The notes beneath the pieces were generated by a model. It was not told the DNA's origin, ran no database searches, and worked only from the letters and a program-made list of their open reading frames with translations. 64,000 nt of DNA. It comes from Theobroma cacao. Its lineage: Eukaryota > Streptophyta > Magnoliopsida > Malvales > Malvaceae. This document shows, one piece after another, positions 13,701 through 24,434 of the stretch. The stretch lies in assembly GCF_000208745.1 (NCBI RefSeq), contig NC_030858.1, positions 26,489,734 to 26,553,733 of the forward strand, given 5' to 3'. The first letter of the stretch is position 1, and every line of letters begins with the position of its first letter. The position numbers were made by a program, and so were the translations under genes.

Positions 13701-13845
13701 TGGACTAGTTCGAGGATTAATTCAACTTAATTGTACCATTTGGTACATTGCCATCCTTTAACGATTTCTGAGGTACCCAAGTAAGCAAACATGCATTCTT
13801 ATGTAAGAATGGCATAATAAATATATTTTAGAGTTGGGCTTGACA
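10798..13845 (-). repeat. LARD 5' LTR (right copy)
   Basis: This 3048-bp LTR starts TGTCGCGACCC and ends TTGACA, followed by the GCCAT duplication. It is slightly longer than the left copy, mainly because a short segment next to an ambiguous base (12863) appears twice (about 12818-12862 and 12868-12915). The left LTR has that segment once (near 5840-5895). Confidence 0.88.
12863..12863. other. Single N: probable unresolved assembly join
   Basis: This is the only ambiguous base seen. The sequence on both sides (CCAATGATGAACTCATGAGG onward) is nearly identical for about 45 bp, whereas the sister LTR has it once. That is the pattern left when two overlapping contig ends are joined with a placeholder N. 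Confidence 0.8.
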
Positions 13846-13850
13846 GCCAT

Positions 13851-14282
13851 ACTAGCATAAAATTCTTTCACCAAGCTGGCACTGTAGGATCTATTCTTAA
13901 ATGTGTTATACTTCTTCAGTTTCAATTCATTAAAAAAATCTGATAAACTAGTCTGAATTGCTAGATTTTCACTAAAACTTTCCCAGTCAATGTGTTTCCC
14001 GCAAGTGATAGGAGCACTCTCTATTTTCTTAAATCTCTCTTCATGCATTTTATTTTTGAATTTAGAAGAAAATGTAGTACCTTTCTTAGGCATTGTATCC
14101 TTGTGCTTCTTCTTTTCTGATTTTTGCTTGTTTTCTTTCTATGATTTGCCAAATTTCTCAATCATTGAAGCAGACCCAATTTTCTGTTTCTTCTTCTGCA
14201 TTTCTACTTCTGACCCTTCTTGTAGTGGCCTTTTTCCTTTCTTCTTTTCAATAATTTCTTTGCTCTGAGAGGTTTTTGCCAT
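13851..14282 (-). pseudogene. Sirevirus third ORF, N-terminal part
   Basis: The ATG is at 14282-14280. The frame runs through a very Lys-rich stretch, meets an in-frame TAG at 14141-14139, and continues as a segment with SASLVKEFYASM before the LARD insertion. The FYA-type motif followed (across the insertion) by an NGKEFVV-type motif is the signature I associate with the plant transposon protein family found in retroelement accessory ORFs. About 390 bp separate it from the RNase H stop. The product's role is unknown. The early stop and the 10-kb insertion make it non-functional. Confidence 0.6.
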
Positions 14283-14669
14283 TTTGATTTGAAAGACTTT
14301 TGACTAGGGTTATGAGGTTTTGAGTAGCGAGGGCTTTGGTTTTGTGCTAGTTTCAGAGGAGAGAATGCAGAGGAAATGGGTAAAAGGTAGTTTAATTTCT
14401 CCAAAGAAAATCGTTTGACTTCCTTTAAATATTGCCTCATTTCATTTGCTTAAAATTTCAAAATTCCTTCTAAGTTTTAGTTATTCACTTAGGCAGTTTT
14501 TCTCATTTCTTTATTACTCGGTAAACACATTCTTTTTATTAATTTACTCCTTCTTCATTTTATTGACTGAGTCTTACTATTTAATGCTACCAGAACACTC
14601 TTAGTTGACTGAGATTCACCTTAGTCGACTAAATGCATTATGTTTTATGTGCATGATCCAAAAATTTTT

Positions 14670-15617
14670 TCACAACTCCTGCAGACTAATCATCCCTAAA
14701 TTCCTTCTAATTTCACAGAATTTATCTTCATTTAAAGGTTTTGTAAAAATTTCAGCTAATTGATGTAAAGTATTCACAAATTCGATTTTGACATCTCCTT
14801 TCATTGCATGATCTCTAACAAAATGGTGCCTAATCTCAAGGTGTTTTGTCCTAGAGTGCTGCATAGGATTTTTAGATATATTGATTACACTTGTGTTATC
14901 ACAGAAGATTGGTACATTATGGACTGTAATTCCAAAATCTCTTAGTTGTTGTTTGATCCACAAAATTTGAGCACAACAAATACCTAGGGAAATATGCTCT
15001 GCTTCAGTTGTTGAAAGTGCTATAGGGTTTTGTTTCTTACTTGACCAGGATACTAGCATACTTCCTAGAAATTGGCATGTTCTACTAGTACTTTTTTTAT
15101 CAGTTTTTCTTCCTATAAAGTCTGCATCCGAATAGCCTACAAGATCAAATGATGATTCTCTAGAATACCATAATCCTAAGGTTTGTGTTTCTAAGATGTA
15201 TCTAAAAATTCTCTTAACAGTAGTTAGGTGTGATTCTTTAGGCTGTGACTGAAATCTAGCACACAAACACACACTAAACTGAATATCTGGTCTACTTGTT
15301 GTTAAGTAGAGTAGTGAACTGATCATACCTCTATAGAGCTTTTGATCTACATTCTTTCCTTTTTCATCTAGATCAAGTCTAGTGGATGGACTCATTGGTG
15401 TGGAGATTGGTTTCAACTTCAGCATATCAAACTTTTTGAGCATATCTTGAGTGTATCTTTCTTGGTTGATGAAGATCCCTTCCTCACTTTGCTTAATTTG
15501 AAGGCCAAGAAAGTACTTCAACTCTCTCATCATGCTCATCTCAAATTCACCATGTATTTCTTTAGCAAAGTTCTTCCATAAAGCCTCATTAGTTGCACCA
15601 AATATAATGTCATCCAC
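14670..15617 (-). pseudogene. Sirevirus reverse transcriptase C-terminus and RNase H
   Basis: This 315-codon open stretch begins with VDDIIFGATN just after a stop, has ELKYFLGLQI of the RT thumb region, and then a complete Copia RNase H: GYSDADFIGRKTDKKSTS, the STTEAEHISL segment, IFCDNTSVINISKNP and RTKHLEIRHHFVRD. It ends with the usual FTKPL region and a short tail. In the intact family this is the C-terminal third of Pol and would copy RNA to DNA and degrade the RNA of the hybrid. It is separated from the upstream RT only by the TAA at 15618-15620, which replaces the tyrosine codon of the catalytic YVDD box. Confidence 0.9.
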
Positions 15618-15923
15618 TTATATTTGTATGACAATTAAATCATTTAAGTATCTTTTAATGAACAATGTAGTATCAATGCTGCCTCTAACATAACTTTTTT
15701 CAACTAGAAATTTTGAAAGCCTTTCATACCAAGCTCTAGGAGCTTGTTTCAATCCATACAAAGCTTTATAGAGTTTGAAAACATGGCCTGGTTTTTTTAA
15801 ATCTTCAAAACCTGGTGGTTGTTCAACATACACTTCTTCTTGAATGAATCCTTTTAAAAATGCACTTTTTACATCCATTTGGTATAATTTGAAATTCATG
15901 AAGCATGCAAAAGCTAACAACAA
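15618..15923 (-). pseudogene. Sirevirus reverse transcriptase, palm segment
   Basis: This open stretch carries the Copia RT signatures YQMDVKSAFLKGFI, VYVEQPPGFED and LYGLKQAPRAWYERL, ending in a stop exactly at the YVDD position. The upstream RT fragment is in another reading frame, so an indel lies near 15924-15930. The motifs D-VKSAFL and YGLKQAPR are the conserved palm and finger blocks of Ty1/Copia RT. Confidence 0.9.
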
Positions 15924-15925
15924 CC

Positions 15926-16444
15926 TTATGGTTGCATCTTAACAACGGGTGCAAAGGTTTCATCATAGTCTATTCCTTCCTCTTGGTTGTATCCTTGGGT
16001 TACTAACCTAGTTTTATTTCTAACAACATTTCCTTTCTCATCTCCTTTATTTCTAAACACCCATTTTGTGCTAATAATAGGGTGATTTGAAGGTCTAGGT
16101 ACTAGTGACCATACACAATTTCTTTTGAATTGGTCAAGTTCCTCTTGCATGGCCATTATCCAACTTTCCTCTTTTTCAGCTTCTTCAAAACTTTTAGGTT
16201 CAATTTGTGATATGAAGGCTGAAAACTCACAAGTTTCTCTTATTGCTATCTTAGTTCTAAGTCCTTGAGAAATGTCACCTATTATTTGATCTTGTGGATG
16301 GTCTCTTACAAATCTCCAACTTCTTGGAAGGTTATTATGTTGATTTTCTGTTCTTTGTAAATTTTCTAGAGGTGGAATTTCATTTTCTCTTCTAGGTGAG
16401 TTTTCTTCATTATTCTTTTTGTTTTCTAAGCTTATTTCTTCCAT
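15926..16444 (-). pseudogene. Sirevirus reverse transcriptase N-terminus and linker
   Basis: The first half is a hydrophilic Glu/Asn-rich linker between integrase and RT. The second half has WIMAMQEELDQFKRN, STKWVFRNKGDEKGNVVR and the block ending DYDETFAPVVKM, the start of the RT_2-type domain. A frameshift follows immediately. The region 16445-16638 continues the pol linker with stops. Confidence 0.85.
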
Positions 16445-16638
16445 TTGTTTTTCTATGATTTCTACATCATCATCATCACCATGAATTTCCTTTTGTAAAG
16501 CATTTGTCTCATCAAAAACTACATGGATTGATTCTTCAACGGTTAAAGTCTTTTAGTTAAAAAGCCTATAAGGCTTTGAGTTTAATGCATATCCTAAAAA
16601 TATTGCTTCATCACTTTTTGCGTCAAACTTTCTAAGGG

Positions 16639-16845
16639 TTATTTTCCATTGTTCAATACAAAACATTTACAGCTAAAACTTTTAAGGTGAGAAATATTTG
16701 GTTTCCTATCCTTGTAAAGTTCACATGGAGTTTTAGAAATCATAGCCCTTATTGAGACTCTATTAAATATATAGGCTGCTGTATTCACTGCCTCAGCCCA
16801 AAAATATTTTGGTAGGTTATTCTCACACAGCATAGTTCTAGCCAT
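16639..16845 (-). pseudogene. Sirevirus integrase, distal core fragment
   Basis: The segment LPKYFWAEAVNTAAYIFNRV followed by KTPCELYKDRKPNISHLKSF is the well-conserved Copia integrase block after the catalytic glutamate. It is in a different phase from 16858-17757, showing a short disruption at about 16846-16857. Confidence 0.85.
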
Positions 16846-16857
16846 TTCTTTTAAGGG

Positions 16858-17757
16858 TCAGTTTTTCCTCTCTACAATTCCATTTTGCTGGGGTGTTCTG
16901 GGTGTAGAGAAATTGTGATCCAACCCTTTTTCATTGAAAAATTTCTCAAATTCATCATTTTCAAATTCTCCTCCATGATCACTCCTTATGCTAACTATGG
17001 CTAGTCTTTTTTCATTCTCTACTTTTCTACAATGACTTATAAAAGCTGATAGAGTATCATTCTTATGAGCAAGAAAATAAACCCAAGTATATCTAAAGTA
17101 GTCATCAACTATTACAAAGCCATAAGATTTTCCTCCTAAGCTAGTCATGCTTATTGGACCAAATAGATCAGTGTGTAACAATTCAAGAGGTCTAGATGTT
17201 GACACAATCTTCTTAGTCTTGAAGGATGTTCTAACTTGGTTTCCTAGTTTGCAAGCATCACATATTTTGTCACTTTCAAATTTTATGTACGGTAGTCCAA
17301 CAACTAGATTTTTCTTGATTAGTTTTGACACAGTATGCATGCTTACATGTCCTAATCTCCTATGCCATAACCAGCAATCATTTTCAGCATTTGCAATAAG
17401 ACATATTTCACTATTTATCTCAAGATCCTCAAGAAAAACGACATACATATTCTTCAATCTTTTTCCTATAAATGAGATTTTGTTTGTACCTATGTCTATT
17501 ACTTCACATTTATTTGAATCAAAATATACTTTAAATCCTTTATCACATAATTGACTAATGCTCAATAAATTATGTTTCAAGCCATTAACCAATAACACAT
17601 GACTGATTTGAGTTTGGGAGTTCTTACCAACCGTTCCTATACCATGGATTCTACCTTTTGAATCATCACCAAAGGATACGGTACCTCCCTTTCTTTTGTC
17701 CAACTGAGTAAATAACATTTCATCTCTTGTCATGTGCCTTGAGCAGCCACTGTCCAT
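16858..17757 (-). pseudogene. Sirevirus protease and integrase
   Basis: The stretch opens with DSGCSRHMT, the aspartic protease active site (D-S-G). It continues with the GAG-pre-integrase zinc region WLWHRRLGHVSMHTVSKL ... CDACKLGNQ (HHCC), then the integrase core with DLFGPI, SIRSDHGGEFEN and TPQQNGIVERKN, so the three catalytic acidic residues (D, D, E) are all present in this 299-codon run. It is the longest intact domain set in the element. Protease would cut the polyprotein; integrase would insert the cDNA. The ORF is broken from flanking segments by stops. Confidence 0.9.
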
Positions 17758-17829
17758 ATAGCAAGGCTGCTTCTCCTTGAGTTGAGCTCTTGAACATGTT
17801 TTCTTTAAGTGCGACTCAACCTACAAAAT

Positions 17830-19470
17830 AGAATTTCAGTTTTTCTTTATAGGTACCCATGCTTTGATGGGTCCTTGAGTGTTAGTTGCAATATATGATC
17901 CTTTTGGAACCCAAATTTTTTTAACTTTCTGCAGGTTAGTTTTCTTAAAACAGTCATATGACAAATGTCCATGTTTTCCACAACTGTAACATTTGGATAA
18001 AGCATTACGGGAATTTTTCCTAAAATATGAGTTCCTACTTGATGTTTCCCTTTTTGAACATTTGAGAGCTGTGTTTTCATCAAGTGTTTTTTACAAAGCT
18101 TCATATTTATTGTCCAGCTCTAATTTTAAAACTTCAAAATCTGTTTTTAAGTGTTCTAACTCAATTTGCAGAAAATTTCTTTACTCAAAAACAGATTTGA
18201 ACTCTTGTCTCATCTTTTCAAGATCATTTTCAAGAGACATAGCCTTTTTCTTTAATGTTTTGTATTTTGAAAAAAGTTTTTCAAATTCATCATAAAGGTT
18301 GTCATACTTATCTTGTAAACCATCAATAGAAATATCACAAGGGGATGAGGATACCTCGGTTTCATCATCTTGTGCTATCAGACAAAGGTTTACTCTTTTC
18401 TCAGATTTTTCATCTTCAGTTTCAGAGCTTGATGTGCCACTGTCCGACCATGCAGCTGCCACCATTGCTTTCTTGGATTTCTTGTTTTTCTTTGGAGTTT
18501 CATCTTTCAGCAATGGACATTCGGACTTAAAGTGACCAAGTTTCTCACACTCGTAGCAAATCAGCTCCTTTTTTTTGTTAGAGTCATTTTTGTTTCTGAT
18601 TTTCCATGAAGCACCTTAATCTTTTCTAAACCCTCTTCAAGCTAGTCTCTTATTTCTTCTGCCCATAAGCTTTCTGAATTTTCTTGCAACCATAGCTAAT
18701 TCTTCATCACCATCACATGACAGCTCTTCTAGCTCTTCTTCAAGGATACTGGCTTTAAGTGCAATGCTCTTTTTCTTTTCCTTCATTTCCCTCCTATCTT
18801 CTTCTTCTTCCTCTTTAAGCTCCAGTTCATGAGTAAGGAGAGAACCACAAATCTCATCTAAGGTAATAACATTTAGGTCCTTGGCCTCTCTTATTACAGT
18901 CACTTTAGGCTTTCAATTTTTTGGTAGGCTTCTAAGAAGTCTTTTAACTATTTCATGCTCAGATATTAGTTTGCCTAACTGACTTGATTTATTTGTGATG
19001 TTTGTGAATCTATCTAGCATGCTGGTGATGTTTTCACCTGACTCCATTTTGAACATTTCATAGTTATGTGTCAAGAGGGCTATTTTGGACTCATTGACTT
19101 GAGAAGTCCCTTCATGGATTATTCTAAGTTTATCCCACACTTGTTTAGCTATTGTACAGCTTGAGACTTTGTTGAATTCAATGGAGTTCAAGGCATAATG
19201 TAATGTATTGATGTCCATAAAATTTGTTTGGACTCTCATAGTATCAACCTCGGTCCATTCTGACCTTGGCTTAGGCATCAACTTATTGGTTGCTACATTC
19301 AAAGTTGAGGGAATAAAAGGTCCATCAGTTTTAATGTCCCACATTTCATAATCTATAGTTCTAATGTAAATTGACATCCTAGTGCTCCAATAAGGATAGT
19401 TAGAGCCATCAAACAGAGGTGGTTTGTTTGTTGATTGTCCCTTAGCAATTATGAATTTTTAAAGAGCCAT
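17830..19470 (-). pseudogene. Sirevirus gag (broken)
   Basis: The candidate start ATG (19470-19468) is followed by an in-frame TAA at codon 4. The frame then runs through LFDGSNYPYWSTR and the UBN2-like gag region (18913-19377: KVSSCTIAKQVWDKLRIIHE, a typical Copia gag block). Further segments are an acidic/basic region (18637-18903), a first zinc knuckle CYECEKLGHFKSEC (18517-18558), a Ser/Glu-rich and coiled-coil-like region (18181-18513), and a second knuckle CYSCGKHGHLSYDC (17950-17991). Two CX2CX4HX4C knuckles on either side of a coiled coil is an expanded gag, consistent with Sireviruses. Several stops separate the pieces. Confidence 0.82.
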
Positions 19471-19514
19471 TTGGATCCTCCCAAAGGGTGTTAGACCTTA
19501 AGAACAGGGAACTA

Positions 19515-19526
19515 GCTCTGATACCA
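19515..19526 (-). other. Sirevirus primer-binding site (initiator Met tRNA)
   Basis: On the minus strand TGGTATCAGAGC is a perfect match to the plant initiator-Met tRNA complement, 2 nt from the 5' LTR end at 19529. It confirms the orientation and the LTR boundary. Confidence 0.9.
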
Positions 19527-19528
19527 CT

Positions 19529-20685
19529 TGTTGGTCCTAATTAAATGTACTAGAGGGGGGCTGAATAGCACTTTTTGGCTCTTGGCAAGATGAGGAACTA
19601 ATTTGAAAAGCAATGAAAATAAAAACAAAGTAGACAATGCGTAGGAATTTAGAGTGGTTCAGTCCAAAACCTACATCCACTACCTTGATTATCCAACCAA
19701 GGATTTTTCAAACTAATCCACTATAAATCAGTGAAATTCATAAGCTTTCACCAAGCTTTTACAATGGCTTTTACCAAGCTAAGCCAAAACCTTTCACAAT
19801 AGTTTTTCCCAAGCTCAATTATAACCCAACACCTAACTTTTCAAGGCTAAGTTAGAACCTTTACCTAAACAAGCAATCCTAGCTTGATTGAACCTCTTAG
19901 AGTGACCCTTTCACTCTAAAAACATAAAGAGAAATGAATTAAAAGTGTACCAATGATCAAAAAGTTGATCTAAGTGGTACAAGTTGAAGTGCAAAACACA
20001 ACTACAAAGATGGGCGTTGAGTGCAGTAAAGTGTAGAGAGATTTTTGCTAGTTTTTTAGCTCTTTTTGCTTGGAAGCCTTCTAAAACTTCTAAAACTAAT
20101 TTCTAACCGTTGGAAGACCTTTTTATACTTGGAGAAACAACTCTGATGGCAGTTTGGCAATTTATGACCTTTGGAAACAGTTGAAAGTTGGTTCTAGCCG
20201 TTAATCTGTCTTCTAGTGCTCTGGTTCAAATTGCAAACAGAGAGCTCCTAGTCGACTAACTTTCTTCTTGGTCGATTAAGTTGGTTCTGTCTTCTGGTAG
20301 CAGATTCTGGCATAGAGCATTTAGTCAACTAACTCATTTCTTGGTCAACTAAGTTAGTTCTATCTTGAAGTCCAGATTTTAGTAGTAGCATCTTAGTCAA
20401 CTAACTCACATCTTGGTCGACTAAGTTGGTTCTGTTTCTCAATATTCTTCAACTCGCCATTTCTTCAATTTAAATTTTAGTCAACCAACATTCTTCATTA
20501 TTTAACGAAAGAGCTTCCTTCTTGTTGATCAATCATGTCTTCTTATTCTCATGATTTTTGACATACACTTTTGAAGAATAGATTTATTATTTTATACATT
20601 ATTTGTCCTGCACACTTAGATAAAGATGTTAGACACAAATGAAATGGGAATGTTTTATTATCATCAAAAACTAATGGAGCCAACA
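19529..20685 (-). repeat. Sirevirus 5' LTR
   Basis: This is the right copy of the 1157-bp LTR, starting TGTTGGTCCTAATT and ending GGAGCCAACA, followed by the GATAT duplication. The palindromic units are at about 20245-20440, some half-sites having lost the central CG (GTCAACTAA). Confidence 0.92.
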
Positions 20686-20690
20686 GATAT

Positions 20691-20803
20691 TATACCTCAA
20701 TGAGTAATTCTTTTTGTAGAAAATTTGGGATTATTCCTTAGGTCAACTTTCAAATGGATCACAATTCAAGTTGGATCTTTTAGTTCGACCCGATTATTGC
20801 TTC
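20691..20803 (+). repeat. Copia-type 3' LTR, second part
   Basis: This is the continuation of the LTR from 433 after the Sirevirus and its target duplication (20686-20690). The distal end is placed near TTGCTTCA at about 20803 because LTRs end in CA; no target duplication can be checked, since the other end of this element is outside the window. Confidence 0.4.
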
Positions 20804-21144
20804 ATTTCTTTTTCTTTTTTCTGTTTTCTTTTTACCTTTGTTTTCTTCAAAACAACGCTATTGACGAACCAAAACACCCGTTATAAAAAAAGATCTAAAA
20901 AATCCTAATTTCATTCTTTTTCTCTTATTCTTTCTCAAAAACCCTTGCCAGTCCATCCTGCCCTCTCTCTTGCTTTAAAAATCCTTCTTCTACCACTTGT
21001 CATCATCGAAAAACCTTCTGTGTTTCTCCGCTCTCCCTTTTAAACTTTCACCAAATATTTTCCCTCAAAACTTATCTTTCTTCTTTTCTATTCACCCAAA
21101 AACCCTAGATCCGGAACCCTTTCTTTTGTGTTAACTGAAAATCG
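20804..21144. other. CT-rich unassigned DNA left of the Athila element
   Basis: This pyrimidine-rich stretch with AAACCCTAGATCCGG near 21105 resembles a leader or 5' UTR, but no ORF or splice pattern supports a gene. If the Athila element is ignored, it is contiguous with 37704 onward. Confidence 0.4.
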
Positions 21145-21149
21145 CCAAC

Positions 21150-24100
21150 TATTGTTGATTTAGTACATGCAAGTTTACATATCGAACAAGTAATATAGGC
21201 AGTAAGACCAGTATCGTATCCCATAGGGATTTACTCCTAATTTTTCACTAAATACTAAAATTATGATAGACTAATCTTATTTGAGTAACTCAATTATATA
21301 AAAAATCAATTAAAACTAAATTCAATCAAACAAAAAACTAATTAACAGAAACTAAAAATTCACTAAAGAAAGGTAATGGACTAAAACCTAGGACTATGGG
21401 TTCATTCAACATTTCATCTTACATCTGTTTCTCTCATTATTTATAATCATGGGTGGTTTTGCTAACCTAGAATCCAAAACTATACACAAGTTTCTATCGA
21501 GATGTTTGTACAAATATCTAACTTAATTGGTTCACTATATGTCTATAGTAATCAATTAAATAAGGTTCATTAAGCTAGTGTTTTAATTTGACAATGTATG
21601 GCATTTAGGGGTATGTCTACCCTAATTGTCAATCAAATCACCTATTCTCTAAGTGACATGAACATACACTATTCAAGCCTTAGTCTAATTTAAAATTACT
21701 CTGTCAAGTCTCATTTAAATTCTCAAATCATTCAATTGTTGGCTAGACAATCCAAAGCATTACGAATAGATTTGAATAAACATAACCATAGCCATTCATA
21801 ATAAATAAAAGGAAAACTAATATTCAGATTACATGTTGAAATCCACCACAATCCTAGAAAATTAGTTTAGCTCATAATATCTAATAAAAACATTATCCAA
21901 AGAAAATTAGCCATTAATCCAAGTCAAAGAAATTAAGAGAAGAACAAAAGTAAAAGAAAAACTAATAATTAAAGCTTTTTTATCTCAATTCTCTCTCAAA
22001 TTCTCTTTTTTTTTTTTTTTTGCTTTTTTTCTCTAGAATAATTGTTTGTCGCCCTCTCTTGAAAACCTTTAAAAAAAGTTCCTTAAATAGTCCACAAAGC
22101 CCTAGTTTACAAAATTCCCATAACAATTTATTTTGGAAGTACGTTTATCCCGCGACACTGCAGTCTCAAGATGAAGTATGATGCCTCGCAACCTTGTGGT
22201 GCCGCGACTCTACTCTCCTCAGTGTTGCGACCTTCTACTTTTGAGTGAAGTGTGGGAGCATCACTTCCACTAGTGTTGCAACCTCATTTCTTTAGCTTCA
22301 CGACACTGTAGTCTCTAGTTTTTGTATGAAGTGCTGGTGCATCTTTGCTCCACAGCCTTGAGTAGCTAAAGGCCATGGCTTTCACTTTCTTATGCTACCT
22401 TGTGCAGAACTATAGCAGTCTAGCCTATTCCAGTGTCATTTTCACCTTAATCTAATCTGAACTGGGCAAAGTGATAAACACGAAAGTTGTAGCACTGTCT
22501 CTTAGCTTTAAATAGCTTAAAAATCTCATCGCTTGGACTTCTGTAGCTCAAGTTATCCTTGAAATACTACAGCATATACAAATGAGGACATCACCATACT
22601 TGTATGGATTTTCATCGACTAAGATCTTTCATCAAGTTTCCTACAAAAGCAATAAAATAAATCAACAATAACTAGACTTAGAGTAATTTTAAGCAAAATA
22701 ACATAAAATTAAACGAACATACTTAAACTACGTAATCAACATGTATTAAACTAAATTGGGAAAAATAACTAAAATACTTAAATTTTGATAATAAAATCTC
22801 AAAAACTTAGCGACTTGATAACTTTATGATATAGAGTTATTTAGGCTTAATTTTGATAGTAATTTAGCTTAGTTCTTACAATAATGCATAGAAATTAGTA
22901 GGTTTTATTTAAATTATTTTAAATTAGATAATTTAGGTGAGTCAATCTAATCTTAGTTAATTTTACCCTTGATTTGGTGCTAATATGATTAAGAGAGGTT
23001 GTTATTGATTTATTCATGCTTTTGTAGGTGTTTAATGAAGGAAGAATTTTAATGGAAGAATGAAAGCAATTTTAGGGTGCAGACTTTTATTACACATATC
23101 TTAATATTTTGACCATAACTCTCTTTACAGGACTCTAAATGAGATTATTCTTAGACCATTGCAAAGCTAAGAGAAAATTATATAACTTTTATATTTTCCA
23201 CTTTGCCTAGTTCAGCTAGGAAAGTGGTAAGAAATCTTGTCAAATTTGTAGAACTGTAATAGTCCTAGAGTAATTACTATTTCTGCTAATTAATTGGTCG
23301 AGGTCGCGGCTTTGGTGAAGGTAGGTCATGGCTCACATAATTTGATGAGTAAATCCTGATTAAAATTAACTTATTTTTTCACCAAACTTGGCCTAACTTC
23401 AGAGTCCTATAAAAACAACCTTTTGGAGAACTTTTAAAAGATAAGACAACACGAAATTAAGAATTGAGAATCAAGCCACAAAGTCATTGAAGCTTAGAAG
23501 AATTTGAAGGATTCAAAAAGATTTGGAAGATAAAGATTTCAGTTCTTGGGTTCTTTTATCTTCTTGTTATTCTTTTATTTTCTTAGCTTGATTCTAATAT
23601 TTAAACTTAATTTGATGATGATGTGTGACTTGATGGGAAACTAAGTTATTTATCTAAGATTATGATTGAACTCAATACATAGTCTGATTTATTTATCTCT
23701 CTTTTGCATATGTTTGATAGATTTAAGTTGTTTATTTTATTCTGTTCTTAATACTTCTAGTTACTTGATCAATAATTAGTTTGAATTGGAAACCTAGATT
23801 AAATCTTGACGAAGAAGATTTAGGTAGATCTTGAATAGAATAGCGTATGATCGAATACACTTAATTGATTAGGTGGTTTGATTTGCATATAGGGTAGACT
23901 TACACCTATAAGCCATATGTAGCTAAAATTAGAGCACGAACTTAATTAATCTTTATTCAATTTAATTTATATAGACATATAGTAAGTTAATTGGGAGAGA
24001 TATTTTATGATAAACTCGATAGATACTTGTAAATAAATTAGGACTCTCGGTCAGTAACTTAATCTATTAAACTAAGTCAAGAGAGAGAGAGAGAGAGACA

Positions 24101-24434
24101 ATAATCGAATGAAGTATTGAAGGACATCATAATCTTAAGTCTAAAAGTCAATCAGATTTAATAAAATAATTTTGTTGGTTAATTTAGATTAGTTTTAGTC
24201 TTTAGTTTGTTAAAATTAATTTTTCTTTTTAATTTAATTTTTAATTATTTAGTTAAGATTAAGGTGTTATAATTTTAGTAATTAGCAATTAGGAATTAAT
24301 TCAATTCTCCGTGAGAACGAATTCTACTTTCTATTATACTACTTGTTAATGATAAATGCACTTGCATGAGAAATCAACAATACTACTCAAGCCCCCAAAA
24401 TGTGACAAAATAACTCTATATAATAAAGTTATCA
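21150..24434 (-). repeat. Athila 3' LTR (left), interrupted
   Basis: It begins TATTGTTGATTTAGTAC and ends AAAGTTATCA, matching 35991-37698 over 21150-22810. The last approximately 50 bp (24388-24434) lie beyond an inserted solo LTR of the same family in reverse orientation. A poly-T tract is at about 22008-22021. Confidence 0.82.
22816..24382 (+). repeat. Athila-family solo LTR nested in the Athila 3' LTR
   Basis: It starts TGATAACTTTATG and ends AAATCAACAATA, the reverse orientation of the host LTR. The flanking duplication CGACT (22811-22815) / CTACT (24383-24387) has one mismatch. There is no internal region, so it is a solo LTR produced by LTR-LTR recombination. An (AG)n microsatellite occurs at about 24080-24097. 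Confidence 0.8.

Larger units (their letters stand above)
3836..13845 (-). mobile_element. 10-kb LARD-like LTR element inside the Sirevirus ORF
   Basis: The element has roughly 3-kb LTRs (3836-6822 and 10798-13845) and a target duplication GCCAT (3831-3835 and 13846-13850). LTR ends are TGTC...GACA. The primer site (10779-10790) and polypurine tract (about 6824-6837) are both in minus orientation, so the right LTR is the 5' LTR. The internal 4 kb contains no recognisable gag or pol domain and no ORF above about 100 codons. Such layouts are called LARDs, non-autonomous elements mobilised by a Gypsy partner. Related LTRs in this window are the solo LTR at 29085-31991 and the partial LTR from 62909. 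It is younger than the Sirevirus it interrupts. Confidence 0.85.
434..20685 (-). mobile_element. Sirevirus-type Ty1/Copia LTR retrotransposon (degenerate, carries a nested element)
   Basis: Terminal repeats of exactly 1157 bp (434-1590 and 19529-20685) start TGTTGG and end AACA, with a 5-bp target duplication GATAT outside. On the minus strand the order is 5' LTR, tRNA-iMet primer site, gag with two CCHC knuckles, protease, integrase, reverse transcriptase, RNase H, a third ORF, several polypurine tracts and the 3' LTR. Integrase before RT is the Copia order. About 10.2 kb without the nested insert, long LTRs, an ORF after RNase H, repeated polypurine tracts and LTR palindromes all fit Sireviruses. 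Stops and frameshifts in every ORF, plus the insertion at 3836-13845, make it non-autonomous today. Confidence 0.88.

Noticed and set aside
17147..17554. 135-codon plus-strand ORF
   Set aside because: Antisense shadow of the Sirevirus integrase; composition and lack of motifs match a mirror frame.
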